Below the pieces are notes generated by a model, which was not told the origin of the DNA, made no database searches, and worked only from the letters and a program-made list of their open reading frames with translations. The position numbers and the translations under genes were made by a program. Shown here in pieces: positions 10,995 to 23,949 of a stretch of DNA of 64,000 nucleotides. Position 1 is the first letter of the stretch. Every line of letters begins with the position of its first letter. Origin of the DNA: Rhizophagus clarus (taxonomy: Eukaryota; Glomeromycota; Glomeromycetes; Glomerales; Glomeraceae); contig BLAL01000006.1 in the NCBI GenBank assembly GCA_015698045.1, positions 992,001 to 1,056,000 on the forward strand, written 5' to 3'.

Positions 10995-13145
10995 AAACGA
11001 TTTTTTTAATCTCATTTAGATTCCATTTTTTTTTGTTGGGGTAAAAAAAACAAAAGATATGATATTATGATATGATATAGATACCGTTTTATTTTCTTGA
11101 AGATAGCAGATAGCATTTATAATATAAATCTTAAAAAGTTAAAGTTTTGAATAAGTCTGAAAAAAGAAAATCTTTTTTTTTTTTCTTATAAATAAAGATG
11201 CCTCTCAGAGAAACTTATCCCAAAAAATAATGTATATTTAATCTTTTTTTTCTTCGCTTTAAAAAAAAAAATTTTAAAAAAAAAATAAAAAACAAAAAAA
11301 GAACAATGACTTAAATCATTCAATCACCTTTTTTTTTTCTTTTAAAATATCTCCTTTTATATAAATATTTTTTTTTTTTTTACATACTGTACACTCTCTT
11401 TTAAATTGAAATCAAAAGAAAAAAAAAATAGGAAATAATTTTTGTACATAATAACTTTGATGAAAAGTTCAATCCTTACTGAAATAAATAAAAAATAAAA
11501 CGAAAAAAAAAGAATACAACGAACATTTTACCGTTTTAGCGTTCAACGATTACTTTTTCTAACGACTCTATTTTTTATTCTTCTCATTTTTAACGAACGA
11601 ATGAATTACATTCTTTCTTGTTGGTTTGCTGCGTACCATTAAAGAAAGAAATATATTATCGATTAAAAAAAAAACTTCGAATGATCACAACTTTATTTCA
11701 TTACAAAAAAAAAAAACTTTCGTTTTTTTTTCCATTTATTCTTTATCGAATAAATCCGCTTTTATCGAAACAACAAAAAATGCCAAACAATTTACGGTTA
11801 AATCAAAGTTACGACATGGATCAATCTACTTTTACTATATCGACGAATGAATGAATTTTCGGATTCTTTTTTTTTCAAATACTTCTTTTAAAATTTTGTA
11901 GAAAACCCAAAGGGTTTGATAACGATTTAATAATTTCTTCGGAGCCATGAAAGAAGAAAAATATATATATCACGCGTTGAAAAAAAAATGTGAATTAATG
12001 AATACTTTCCAAAAGGTTTTTTAACATTTAACAATACAAGTATATTTTTTTTTTTTGTTTTTCACTGTAGATAATAATGACACAATACTTGTTCTTTTAT
12101 TTTTTATTTTATTTTATTTTATTTTTTTTTTTGTGTAAATTTCGAAAAAATTTTTTTTTAAAAAAAAAAATATTTTTCCTTTTAAACGCTTTTAGCGAAA
12201 ATAATATTTTTCTCTTCCTTTTTTTTTTTATTCTTTTTTTTCGGGTTTTTTTTTATGATAATGAAAACAAAAAAAAAAAACTTTGAAATTTATCAAAAAA
12301 CAACCTTTATCATTTAAAAAAAAAATCCGGAAAATTAGTTTTTTTTGTAAATATTACTTTTTTTTTATATACCTCAATTTTTTTTTTTCCAAAATTTTAA
12401 AAAAAATTTGTAAATTTGACGTTTGAAACAAAAATTGTTATAACACTCCATTTAAAATATATTTTTTGTATACGTGTAATAACAGTAATATAAAAACGTG
12501 TAATAACAGCAATGTATCAGCTTTATACTTTATACTGACTATACATTATTACGCCATATATCAGATATCTTAGGAAATATTACTTTAATTGCTTATACTC
12601 CCACTATCACCTAATTACCAATGCTTGATACCTGCAGTCATACATATTTATATCTTACAAACTTTGGTATATCAGCAGCAATACCAAATGTAAGTATCGC
12701 AGTGAGATACGATTATCATCTATCATTGCACCTCTGCACCTCTTGTCTCTTGGTAATCCGATCGAGTTTAGTTTAGTAATTGTTTACCAGATTCATTCTT
12801 ATTACATATTACGCCAAGATCACACAATTTTAGCCATTTCATATAAACCGGAAGGGTTGATAATTAGAGTTAGGAGACATATGATAGTCTTAATTCTCAG
12901 TTTAATTCATTATTGAAAAATTCGCAGTTCAGATAACTTTTATTAAATATGTTGCAATGCTAATTACCAGTAAAAATCGCAACTCTAAAATATCGCAATG
13001 TCAATCTAAAATATGCAAACTCTATATATCTAAAATCTAAAATATGTTATCAGTTATATAAAACTCTAAAATCTAATCGAAACTCTAAAATATATCGCAA
13101 TATCAAAACACTAAATGTAATCTCTAAAATCTACTTCAAAATATC
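10995..13145. other. Low-complexity T/A-run DNA without genes
   Basis: Long A and T homopolymer runs alternate from 10995 to 12460, then more balanced DNA runs to 13145. A few Lys/Phe-rich frames (about 11620-11850, 12077-12286) come from the homopolymers and are not supported as genes. The final 200 bases repeat 'CTCTAAAATAT' and 'ATCGCAAT' variants just downstream of the minus-strand gene. Confidence 0.5.
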
Positions 13146-15042
13146 TTAAACCTTATAATATGAATAATTAGATATCACTTCTTCAATAGGCCTCCATAAT
13201 ATACGACGAAACCCAATCACCAAAATAACAAATCCTTTTAACTTATTAGGATTTGATTTGATGATTTTAACTCTCTTATCGATTATTCCTGAGTTAAAAT
13301 AATCCGTGGTTTTTCCCTTTGCGATTACTTTCATATATGATTTTAGTTGATTGATTCCATTTTCTAACATTTCACTTATAATTATCTGTTTTATTTTTTT
13401 ATGTTCTTTAGACCAAAATGAATATGGTCTACTTAATAAAAGTTCTTCATCTTCCTTTTCTAAAGTTTTATCCAAATCTTCCAAATCATTTGCACCATAT
13501 TCATTTTTTTGTTGTTTTATCAATCCAACTAATGAAACATATTTTAATTCCAAGATAACATTGTTATCACCTGTGCCTTTTATTACAAAAACATCTGCAT
13601 ATCCAAACCGACCGGATCCTTTCTGCACTAAAGTAAGTTCTGGTATACAATACTTTCGTGATATAAGACTTTCAACTATTGCTTGAAGAACAGGTTCATC
13701 TGCAGAAAATAAAGACATTTGTGATCTTGATAATAAAGATGTCTTTAAATTTTTTATAAAAGGTATAATGTTTCCTGTAACGAGATTTTTATATGCTAAA
13801 GTAGCACAAAAAGCTTCATTAACAACATTTCTAAATACCAAATCATCTTTATTTTGTTCCAAGATTTGGAATTGTTTTGCCATATGATCTAATAAATAAT
13901 TATTAAAATATATAAATTAATACAATATAAATATAAAAAAATAATAATAATTAAAATATTATAAAACTTACTAGTAGTAGATAAATCAACATCATCATCT
14001 CGTATTACTTTTTGTTGATTTATATTTTTTTCAGTTAAAATTTTAGTAGATGAATCTGTATCATTATTTCGCATTTTTTTTAATTCTTCTTTTTGAGTTT
14101 TTTCAGCCCATATTTTAATAAAAACTGATTCTAATTCTTCTCCTAAATGATATATCTCACTATCCATATCATTGTATGTATAACAATTGCGAAATATAAG
14201 ATGCATATCTTCTTCAAATTTATTAATATTTGTATATTCTTCATTATCTAATTTTAAATATATACTGTAGTAAGTAAATCCATTGGATTTCTTATAATCT
14301 TGTTATTAGATTTTTTTGCACATCTATAAAATGGATTAATATTGGATTTGTTTTCAAGTATATGAAGAATATCATAATAAAAGTTAGTAATAGTATTGGA
14401 AGTATCTTTAGGAATGTTGTCAGTAAGAGCAGGCATTAAATTTTCTTCATATTCTTTAATAATTTTTTGCCAAAATACTTTTAATGAATTTGCATAACGT
14501 GAGCGTTCCTTAGTTAACTGTTATAAAAAAGATTATTAGTAGTGCATTAAATTTTTATTTAGTAATAAAGAAGGTACATAGCCAATTCCTCCTCCAGAAT
14601 TAGCAGACTTTATCAACAACAAAGTGAGGACACCTGAACCGTGAGTTTGGAATGGTTACCAAATTTGACAAATCAGTAATTCCTATGAGTCAATCCTATA
14701 TAACATATAGTCGTCTCAAAGGTTATCCTCTCTTTGCAAAATAAAAAAACGCACCTTATTATATAAATCAGGAATATCTTTTCCTTCATGTAAAAAATGC
14801 ATAGCCCAAAAGTTATCAAGATCTTTTAAATTTGTAGTAGTGATTGAAGCAATAATAATATTACGATAAATATTCAAAAATCTACAATATGATGGTTTAT
14901 TTTCCTTTTTTAAATAAGAAATAAGGACTACAAATTAAAAATAATTAAAAATTAGTTAGTTGTTAATATAATATTACAAATTAATATATAAACTGTATTT
15001 TAATTTACCATTTTGTCCAAAATATTCCTCAGTTGCATTCAT
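13146..15042 (-). CDS. Bromodomain plus PD-(D/E)XK nuclease-like fusion protein (one frameshift)
   Basis: Four exons join in phase through GT..AG introns: 15042-15009, 14927-14755, 14517-13972, 13888-13146, about 498 residues. Residues about 112-205 form a bromodomain: 'NPFYRC' (WPF-shelf position), 'NPMDL', then 'FRNCYTYNDMDSEIY', whose Asn is the acetyl-lysine contact in this fold, and 'LESVFIKIWAEK'. The third intron (13971-13889, GTAAGT..TTAG) links it to a second module. There 'GYADVFV' (Asp near residue 350) and 'VILELKY' (E-x-K near 364-366) match the PD-(D/E)XK core. Expected role, by inference: a nuclear protein reading acetylated chromatin through one module, with nuclease activity or ancestry in the other. 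One extra base near 14262, just after PMDL, breaks the frame, so this copy is either a recent pseudogene or carries an assembly error. Confidence 0.65.
14556..14750. other. GC-richer insert within intron 2 of the bromodomain gene
   Basis: The 237-nt intron (14754-14518) is about three times longer than its siblings. It contains a block of clearly higher GC that is unlike its AT-rich surroundings. On the minus strand one frame reads a short 'SANSGGGIGYVPS' stretch. The block may be an inserted short repeat or a small non-coding RNA; no box C/D, tRNA or other RNA signature could be confirmed. Confidence 0.35.
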
Positions 15043-16013
15043 ATTATTTTTCTTAATTATAAAGCTTAATAAAAATAAATTTAGTTTAACAATTATGTAA
15101 ATAATAAAATTTCAATAAGATTCAAATAAAAAAAAATAATTTAATTTGAAAAAGAGTCTTTAAATAAAAAAAAATCTTTTTTAGATATTATGACTTAAAT
15201 TGATATAATGTAATATCAAAATAAATACATATAATTTACATGATTAATTATTTATAAAATTTACTTATAATTTATAACAGTTAATCAAACTTAGAATTAA
15301 TAAGTCATAATTTAAATATGATAAATATCATATGATCAATTATTTATAAAAATTACTCATAATTTATAACAAATAATCAAAATTCAGTTTTTATTAGTCA
15401 GTCTGACAATTTTATTAATAATAATGAATAGATTTGTATTATATAAAATATTGCATACGGTGAATATACTATATAATACGGTATTAAATATTCTTACTTA
15501 TATTTTACATGTTATTAGTTATAGTATTAAATATTGACTAAATAAAATAATCACTTTGATACATCATTATTTATATTATTACTAATTAAAATTATTTCAG
15601 TATGATAAGTTAAAAATTAAACATATATAGTAAAAAGATATATATTAAAAGCAATTAGAATTTAATATATAACTGTCAAAGTAATATTTTTTATAATATA
15701 AGTTATATTAACAAATTTATTAAATTGATAAAAACTGAGTTATTTTATTAAATATAGTTTAATTTTTGTATAATATTATTTTTAAATAAAATTTATTTTA
15801 TAATTTAATTTTTATTATTATAACACATTTAATATAAATATGTAAATATTACAAATTATATACAGTTATTTCTTTAGAACACTATATAATGAATTATTAA
15901 TGTAGAATAGATATTAATATATTTTAATTAACTAAATTTTATTAATTATAAACTGTATATTATTATATAAAGTAAAATTACAAAATAGTATATATAAAAA
16001 GAAGTTATCTAGA
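15043..16013. other. AT-rich intergenic DNA with a duplicated segment
   Basis: No gene is seen. A roughly 100-bp segment containing 'ATTTATAACA', 'AATCAAA' and 'GATTAATTATTTATAAAA' occurs twice, near 15228-15290 and 15325-15385. Confidence 0.45.
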
Positions 16014-16060
16014 TGCCACCCTGGGTGGTATCAGTTTTTCTGCCACCCCTATCACGTGAC
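16014..16060 (+). repeat. Left terminal inverted repeat
   Basis: It begins TGCCACCCTGGGTGGTA and continues through TTTTTCTGCCACCCCTATCA to CGTGAC. It pairs with the reverse complement of 24299-24251, with few mismatches and a small length difference in the middle. The first 15 bases (TGCCACC..GGGTGG) are themselves partly palindromic. Confidence 0.8.
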
Positions 16061-16329
16061 TTAAAATATAATTTGATTGGCTAATTTTTAATTGGTTAAT
16101 TTTTAACTTTAAAATTTTTTTTCATAAAAAAAATTTTCGTAAGAATTAAATTTTGATAAAATACAATATAAATACAATAGTAAAACATCCGAAATAACTT
16201 AATAAACTTTAGTAACTTTTTTATTAAAATTTGTAATTTTGTATTGTATCATATATGCTATAGATAAACAATTATTTATTTAGTTTACAGTACTAGTAAT
16301 AAATGACACGAATGATATCTAATAACAAA

Positions 16330-17150
16330 TTACAATAGTAAAGAAAGAAATGTATAATGAAAAGAAGTAAAAGGAATAAAGTAAAATAAGAAAGAAAATG
16401 AGGAACAAAAAGAGAAATCGAGGATGAAGGGATGATGAAAGGAGAGATCAAGGAAGATAATGATGAAAGGAGTGATCAGGAATAAAAGAATGCTGAAAGG
16501 AGTGATCAAGAATGAAAGAGGAACGAAATAAATGATCAAGGATGAGATAGTGATGCAAGGAGCAATCAAAGACAAAAAGAGAACGAAAAAAAAAGATCAA
16601 GGATGAAATAATGACAAAAGAGAAACGATTAAGGATGAAGGGGGCACAAAATAACAATCAAGAACAAAATAATGATGAAAGGGGAGATCAAGAATGAAGA
16701 GGAAATGAAAGAAACGAAAATAATGATGAAAGGAGAAATCAAGGATGAAGAGGGAACGAAAGAAATGATCAAGGATAAAATAATGATGAAAGGAGCAATT
16801 AAGGATAAAAGGGAAATGAAAGGATAAAATAATAATGAAAGAAGAAATCAAGGATGAAGGGGAACAAAAGTAACGTTTAAGGATGAAATAATAATAAAAG
16901 GAGAGACCAAGGATGAAGAAGGAACAAATGAAACGATCAAGGACGAAAGGAATGATCAAAGATGAAAGAGAGAACAAAAGGAATGATTAAGAAGGAAAAG
17001 GGAATAAAAGAAATGATAAAGAATGAAAGGGGAAGCAAAAGAAACGAAAGTGGAAGTAAAAGAAACAATAAAAGATGAAAGTAATAGTAAAAAGAAATGA
17101 TAAAGAATGAGAGGAAACAAAAAAACAATGAAGGATGAAAGCCATCAGGA
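16330..17150. repeat. Purine-rich minisatellite (AAGGATGAA / GATCAAGGATGA)
   Basis: The top strand is almost pure A and G for about 800 bases, made of irregular units such as 'ATGATGAAAGGAG.GATCAAGGATGAA'. The bottom strand therefore lacks stops and shows long Phe/Ser/Ile-rich open frames, which are artefacts of composition. Such tracts can form triplex DNA; no function is claimed. Confidence 0.65.
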
Positions 17151-17199
17151 AATTTTTTCAGAAGATATACATCGATAATTATCACTTTATCGATAAATA

Positions 17200-17590
17200 T
17201 CGTATTTATAAATCGATGGTCAACATAATGTGATAATATTCGATAATTATCTCACAATTATACAACGATATTTAACTTTTTCTAAAATAATCGTACTGAT
17301 AATTTGTGATATTGACAATTATCGAAAATAATCTTGACGATGATTTGCGATGTTGGCAATTATCAAAAATAATCGCACTGATAATTTGTGATGTCGACAG
17401 TTATCGAAAATAATCGCACTGATAATTTGCGATATTGACAATTATCGAAAATAATCACACTGATAATTTGCGATGTCGACAGTTATCGAAAATAATCGCA
17501 CTGATAATTTGCGATATTGACAGTTATCAAAAATAATCTCAACGATGATTTGCGATATTGACAATTATCAAAAATAATCAAGTTAAATCC
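17200..17590. repeat. 41-bp subterminal tandem repeat
   Basis: About seven copies of a 41-bp unit contain 'GATAATTTGCGATATTGACA' followed by ATTATCGAAAATAATCGCACT. The array lies between the left TIR and the 3' end of the transposase, the usual place for transposase-binding subterminal repeats in CACTA-like elements. The binding role is inferred. Confidence 0.7.
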
Positions 17591-17676
17591 ATTATTTATT
17601 GTTTCATTAATAAATCATATAACGCACTCATATACAAATGAATACTAAGAATATTAATCTAATTTTATTTTACACC

Positions 17677-20622
17677 TTAAAAAATATACGTATTAACAAA
17701 ATATTCATTTTCACAGTTATTTCTTGGTATAATGTGAACTGACATATCAACCGAATCTAAGTAAACACATGTATATTGATCAGTTAGCCATAATCTTGGA
17801 CAGTCGTATATGATCTCTTCTTCTTGTACTTCTTCATACCATCGTAACAAAGCAAGATTTACTGGCTCTTTTAAACCTTTTGCAGAAAATTCCAATAATA
17901 AAAGTGCCTAAATTTAATTCAGTTAATAACATGTCATCATGACAAAAATCTTAATAAAAAATTTTAAGCATATCATACCTTTCCATACTACGCAGTTTCT
18001 TCAGAAGAGACTACTACATCACTGAACCATTCATTACCATAAAAGGTTCCTGCTGTTCGGATAATATCAGTTGATTCAACAGCTACACTAGAATATATTT
18101 TAAAATGCCCAGATTCATAATCATATTCTAACTCATTTTCCGTCAAAAACTCTTCAAAACCTGCATGAAGGTTATCAAACCCTTCTTTATACAGATGATG
18201 GATATCGGTGTCTTGTTTTATTTTAGAAACTATTGTTTCAATTTCAGTAAATTTGAACTCCCATAAAAGATTTCGAAATCCACTAGATCTCCTTATCGTA
18301 GGTTTTTTTTGTTTCAAGGCTAAATATTGACGTCGCACCTATCGTATCAAATTTAAATTAATCGATTAAAATAGATTATGACGAAACAGATCATATAACA
18401 TTACCGTAGTTAACATTTGTGAAATATAATTTCTTTTATTTGTCATTCGATATGGAGTTTTAACGCTCTTCTTATGTAAAGTTTCATATATTTCTGTTGA
18501 CATCCCATTCATCGAACCATAAAGTTGAATTGACGGAATTACATGATAATGAAGCACGTGAAGTTTAGGTATTTTACAGCGACTTGGAGAATATTCGGCA
18601 AATATCGTTACAAATTCTTGACAGAATTCAGTTATTAACGTCTAGTAATAGTAGTAATAAATTTTTAAAAAACTAAAATTAAATACTAATTAAAGATTTG
18701 GTTTAGAATTAATAATCGATATTTACCTCTAATTCTGTTAACTCGGTATCTGTAAATGACTCCTGATGCAACTTCATATACATTACCAAATATTTATGAA
18801 AAATGTTGCACAGTCTCTTACATGGTATTCCACCTTCTTTATAATCATCGTATAAATTATCTATAACGAAAATAATCACTTTCATTATATTACGATAATC
18901 ATTGGCAGTAAATTTAGATATATTTTCCAATCCGTTTTTTAATATTATTAAGCCTGGATATCGTGGGATTGCGCACAATCTGTGGTCCATATCTTTTACT
19001 GCTCTATTGCTGACCTTTCAGTGTAATAATTCACGAGTAAATTCTATGAGATACTTTGTTACTCCAAGGTCGAGTAAATGCATACGATCTGGAGCAATCG
19101 CCTCATAAATATTAAAATCGTCAAAATCCCAAAAATAATTAAACTCCTTATAAATCGAAAATTCACTTGCTTGATTCTCACTAATAGCTAGTTTCATCTT
19201 TTCTGGAGTTCGTAAATCAATATGAGATAATGCCATATTATTAAGATCTTTGTTATTTATCAAGCAATAATAACATGGTCGTTTAGAAGTTGATGGAAGA
19301 TATGTTGCAGTAAATGCTCCTGCTTCCGCCATATCAGCAAGGATAACTGATAATTTTGGTGTAAATGGATGTATTTTATTTTAAACAACTAAATACATGT
19401 CATTTTGATTCATTATCGGCGATAATAATATTCGGAGACATCTCTGAAAAACGAGTCTCTGTAATCTTCGGAAAGACTCAGAATTCCTTGTAGTATTATC
19501 TTTTGCTTTCAATTTTGGCAAATAACCAATAAGTACTTTAGCGTTAGGTTTATTTCGCTGCCAATTTGGTATATTTCCGAGTGAAATATATATAGGATGT
19601 TCAGAAGTTTTGCCCAGATGATCACAAGTTGTGGAATCGGTGTAGATTATTATCAATAATAATTTGTTATCGACAGGAATTTTATTTTCTGTGATATACC
19701 ACCAATTACTTTCGAATTGTTCACCATAAGTCTTAATCAATGTATTGTGATTTTTATACTTAAAAACAAATTCTTCATTCATTTCGGATTGAAGAAGCAG
19801 AACTTTAATTCCATGAATTATCGGTTGATAATAAAAAGAATAATCTTTATCCTGGAATTTCGTGATAAGGACTTTTTTGAATTTCATATAAGGAAATTTG
19901 TTAACATCAAGAAATCTATGACCTTCCTTAGTATTTATTGGTAATGGGTTTTTTTCGGCCTCTTGTCTGCTTTTATTGATTAACTTAATTATCCTATCAC
20001 CGCAAGAATTAGATAATTGATATTCCATAACAATTTCCATGAATTCACGATAAATATCATTCGGTCATTCAGTGTTAGGTGGATGTGTTTTGTCTCTTAT
20101 TGCATCATCTAGTGTGGTCCCACAAAAATCTTCAGCATCGATAGATAACGAGTATGTTAAGTCAACTTCATTATCCTTATTATCGTCGTCATCAAATTCA
20201 CTACTTTCCTCATCTGACTCATTGTTGTCATCAAATTCCCCACTTTCCTCATCCGACTCTTCAGAAATTTGTAAATTTTCATGAGATTCTACGGGTTGTT
20301 CTAATGTTATTTTTGATTCAGATTCGTCATCTTTCATTGAAAGATCATCATCCCAGAGACTGGATTCTTCATGATATGGCACTTTTGATACTTCTTTATC
20401 ATCATCATCCCAGAAATCAGGTTCTTCGTGTGGCATGTTTGATTGAAAGGTTACTTCTTCATCTTCGTCAATATATTGATGCTTGTCCGAAATATGTCGT
20501 TTTAATGCATAAGTTGACGAAAAAGTACATGAACAATATGAATATTTATAGGTTATTTTGAGTGATTTTAGCGATAGTGAACAGAACCAAATTTTATGAA
20601 AGTGAATTTGTTGCCTGAACAA
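17677..20622 (-). pseudogene. C2H2-linked Plavaka-type DDE transposase, four stops
   Basis: Exons 20622-18727, 18641-18405, 18338-17979 and 17907-17677 splice in phase (908 codons). Near the N-terminus is a C2H2 finger remnant, 'YSYCSCTFSSTYALKRHISD'. The first Cys of its expected CxxC pair reads Tyr. An Asp/Glu-rich linker follows, then the core with Asp in 'IIYTDSTTCDHLGK' (about 19637) and the downstream 'PDRMHLLDLGVTKYL', both typical of this family. The C-terminal exon ends 'VHIIPRNNCENEYFVN'. Stops, all in frame: TGA at 20067 ('NTE-stop-PND'), TAA at 19383 ('LVV-stop-NK', Gln expected), TGA at 19020, and TAG at 17990 ('ETA-stop-YGK', Trp expected). Every one is explained by a single C-to-T or G-to-A change. 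The product would have acted on the TIRs of its own element. Confidence 0.8.
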
Positions 20623-21507
20623 AACTAGTAAAAACGGAATTTATTGCCTGAACAAAACCAAAAAATGATGTAATATATATATTTCATTATTTCAGCTTTA
20701 CTAGTAGTAGACGACGATCAGTTTTATTAGTAAACAATACAGATATTTTTAGACTTTTCTTAATTGTATTGTTGATCTATTTAATTTTTGAGTACAACAA
20801 TTAAATATGCATCGTTATATCTCGATTAATTGTATTGTTTTGTATTGTTAAATTTTCAAATAATTTATTTAATTTTAAGTAATTGAAAGAGATCGATACC
20901 ATTTACTACTATGATTGGATATTTTCAGTTAACTAATGTGCATTGTTACCGTATCCCTCGAATTTATTTACAAATAATTAATATGCATCGTTATCCCTTG
21001 AATTTATTTACAATTAACTAATATACATTGTTATCCCTTGAATTTATTTAATTTTAGAGTACAATTAACTAATATGCATCGTTATCTCTTGTTTAATCCA
21101 TTTAATTTTGAGTACAATTAACTAATATGCATCATTATAATATTTTAATTATGCATTACAATTAATAACGCGTCACTATAATAATTTAATTAGTATGCAT
21201 TATAATTATTTACGCGTCACATCGAGTTTTACTGATCTAAATAGTTTATCAGACTTTAGAAAAGTTTATATATAGGATACTTTTCCAACCTTTTTTTTAA
21301 ACTTTTTTTATCTCTGATTTTACATTCAAATCTTCTTCAATTCTTTTTCGTCCGCTTCTTCTTCAATCCTTTTTCATCTGCTTCTTCTTCAATCCTTTTC
21401 GTTCGCTCCTTTTTCCACTTTATACTAAATTTTTCTTCGCTCTTCTTTAGTCTAACCATTTATATCTTTCTTTTTTTACTAATTTGTTTCAAACCTTTTT
21501 TAAAAAA
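20623..21507. promoter_or_regulatory. Divergent intergenic region with ATATGCATCGTTATC minisatellite
   Basis: Between the two divergent transposon genes, about 20800-21190 carries degenerate tandem units of roughly 45-60 bp built on 'AATTAACTAATATGCATCGT' plus 'TATCCCTTGAATTTATTTA'. At 21330-21420 there is a CT-rich direct repeat ('CTTCTTCAATCCTTTTCATC') just before the accessory gene, as is common in fungal 5' leaders. The two genes probably share this promoter region, by inference. Confidence 0.5.
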
Positions 21508-23321
21508 ATGCCAAAAAAACAAAAATATTCCACTAGAGCTAACAAAGATAAACAGTCTCAGGAATCAAATAACGAATATAATAATGAACAAGAAGGCCCA
21601 AGAAAAATCGTAAAGTGGAAAGATACTTCGCAAGCTAAAGAGCCTGCTAAAGAATCAGATACTATTAGTTCACAAGCTAAAGAGACAGCCAAAAAATCAG
21701 ATACTAGTAACCAGGGATCAGATAGTGATCAAGAAGAAATGGAAGTAGTAGCGGAATCTTCGCAAACTACACCACTAGCAGAAGGTAATAATCCATATAT
21801 ATTTATTATGATTTGTTAGATATTATGTTAATAAACCTTTCATAATCAATCATTTATTTTTTAGATAACACTCGAAGGATAAAGGAATATATTTCTAAAC
21901 AACTCAAAACATATGGCAAACAATCAAAGCAAAGTAAGTGATAATTTCCAGACTTGAAAATTATCAACATTTCATTTCAGTTTACATCTATTACACCTAA
22001 TACAATTTACTGGGTTAATACATTAACGTCAGCTGGCGATGAAAATTCTGAAACGCTTGTACCAGAAACAAATAGAGAAAATGTACGGCGCAGTAGGCCG
22101 ACCACGCCAGCTGTTGAGCATGGAAGAAGCTCGTCAACTACAACTGCAGAAGAAACACCAGAGATCAATGTTCAACCTCCTAAAAGCAGAAAAAGTTGCG
22201 AGGACATGCTTATAAAACAAGGTAGGCAAATACGAGCTCTATATGAATTACATAAAGAGACGCTCGAGAAAGTCGGATGGATCCAGAACCAGATTAAGTT
22301 GCAAAATGAGAAAAAGAAAAAAATTGACCTAAGCGAAAAGGTCTTCAATGTAAGTTTTTAACGAAAATCTGGTGCTATTCTCTTTTATACCATCTGTCAC
22401 CAAATCACAACATAATTGCAATTATTTATTATCACACACTAATATAGAAAGGTTATAACTCGGTGTGCAATAAATCCTTTCCGGACAATATGTGGCCTAC
22501 CTTTGAAAATTTTAAGTTGGAGCTCAAAAATTGGCTAAATCAACATCATCCTGATTATCTTCGTGAAGTAGGCTATAGAGAGTGGACGAACGCATTTTCA
22601 GGACGCCATCATTCTATGGTGATTATCATTAATAATCGTAATCATAACTGTTGTGTTTAATTTAAATTTTTCGATTATCATTATGGATTTTTTATTTTCT
22701 TTTATAGCTCATGCGAAAAATGAAAGATATGAGAGGAGTACACGTTGCAGCAGTGAAAAGCGCTATTTTTAAGGAATTCGGTCTACAATCAATAAGTGGT
22801 AATAAATGAAAAAACCTGCAAGATATAACGAGCTGGAAAAATTTACCACAAGTTAAAGAGTGTTATAATAAGTTATATGATGATAACGATAATGTAATCG
22901 AAAATATAACAAAACTCGCATTTCCCGCAATATCTGATACCGACGAGTCATTTCAGAATATCTATATTTATACATCAGCGATATGCGATATAGTATTGAA
23001 TCCTAGCTACCACAACGTAGAGTGCGGGAAAAAACCTCTAGAACGACGATATCAGAAATTTAAGGTATGTGGCTGTTATTTAAACCAATTTATATAATTT
23101 GAAATCTATTCAGTTAGATAAAATTCGAATTAATACTTTATTAGGATTTATTCGAAAAAAAAGGAGGTTTTACTATACATGACGCGCAGGAGATATTGAG
23201 GGAAGAAGTTCTGGAAATCCCGAAAACAGGCTCTTTTGAAGAGGAGGAGGAAACAGATGTAATTCTCAGAGGTGATGATACATTAATGACGTTGCATGAC
23301 GACTTGTTTTATGATGATTAG
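21508..23321 (+). pseudogene. Accessory gene of the Plavaka-type element (unknown function, one stop)
   Basis: The family is not recognised beyond its place in the element. Six exons splice in phase: 21508-21784, 21865-21933, 22033-22349, 22448-22618, 22708-23064, 23145-23321 (456 codons). The N-terminus is Lys/Ser-rich with a repeated 'SQAKE.AK.SDT' unit. The middle has a likely coiled coil ('RALYELHKETLEKVGWIQNQ'). Then come 'FENFKLELKNWLNQHHPDYL', a Met/Arg/Lys patch ('LMRKMKDMRGVHVAAV') and a Glu-rich C-terminus. A single in-frame TGA lies at 22807 (Trp or Arg expected). It is transcribed away from the transposase. A role as an accessory DNA-binding or regulatory partner is plausible by analogy with two-gene CACTA elements, but is not shown. 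Confidence 0.65.
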
Positions 23322-23949
23322 CAATTATTCATAGGTTGGAAAGTGATGTTTTATTTTAAGGTGGCATACTAATATTTTATAATTAATTATAATTATTATC
23401 ATTATGAATTTTATTATGAATTTTATTATTATAAATAAATAAATAAATTTACGTTAGTAATCGCAATGAATATTTTCAATATTTATCGTTTGAATTTTCT
23501 TGATTTTTATTATATGAAATTTTCTCGATCTTTATCATTTAGGCTTAATTCCGATAAGTAATCATCTTTTCCGTATTGATACTACTCGATGAGTCCGATT
23601 ATTATCGATAGATATCATGTGACCTTTCCATCGATATACATCTCTATCGATATTTGTCATTTTAGTTAAATTCTGATAATTTGTCATCATTTACCCACAT
23701 CGATACTACTCGACGAGTCTGATTATTATCGATATATATCATGTGACCTATCCATCGATATATATCCCCTAAAAATATTTCCTGATGAGAATTATGAAAA
23801 GGTGTGATAAATAACGAAAAAAAATGAAAATACCCAAAACAAAATGAAAATAAAATCGCAAAAAAAGAAAAGCCCAGCCAAAAAAAAAATAAGAAAAGAT
23901 GGTTAGTTAAAGAAGGCAAATCTAAAGATTTAAAGTGTCTTGAACTTAC
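23322..23949. repeat. Right subterminal region with 120-bp duplicated unit
   Basis: Two copies of a unit containing 'GATACTACTCGATGAGTCCG', ATTATTATCGATA and ATCATGTGACC lie at about 23574-23645 and 23698-23767. They mirror the left-end repeats in using ATTATCGA motifs. The rest is AT-rich and without a supported gene. Confidence 0.55.

Noticed and set aside
16330..17185. Several overlapping minus-strand open frames of 69-126 codons
   Set aside because: They are Phe/Ser/Ile-rich products of a purine tract that simply lacks stop codons; there are three frames at once and no start or splice logic.
20072..20561. Plus-strand frames opposite the transposase acidic region
   Set aside because: They are antisense shadows of the Asp/Glu/Ser-rich segment of the minus-strand transposase.
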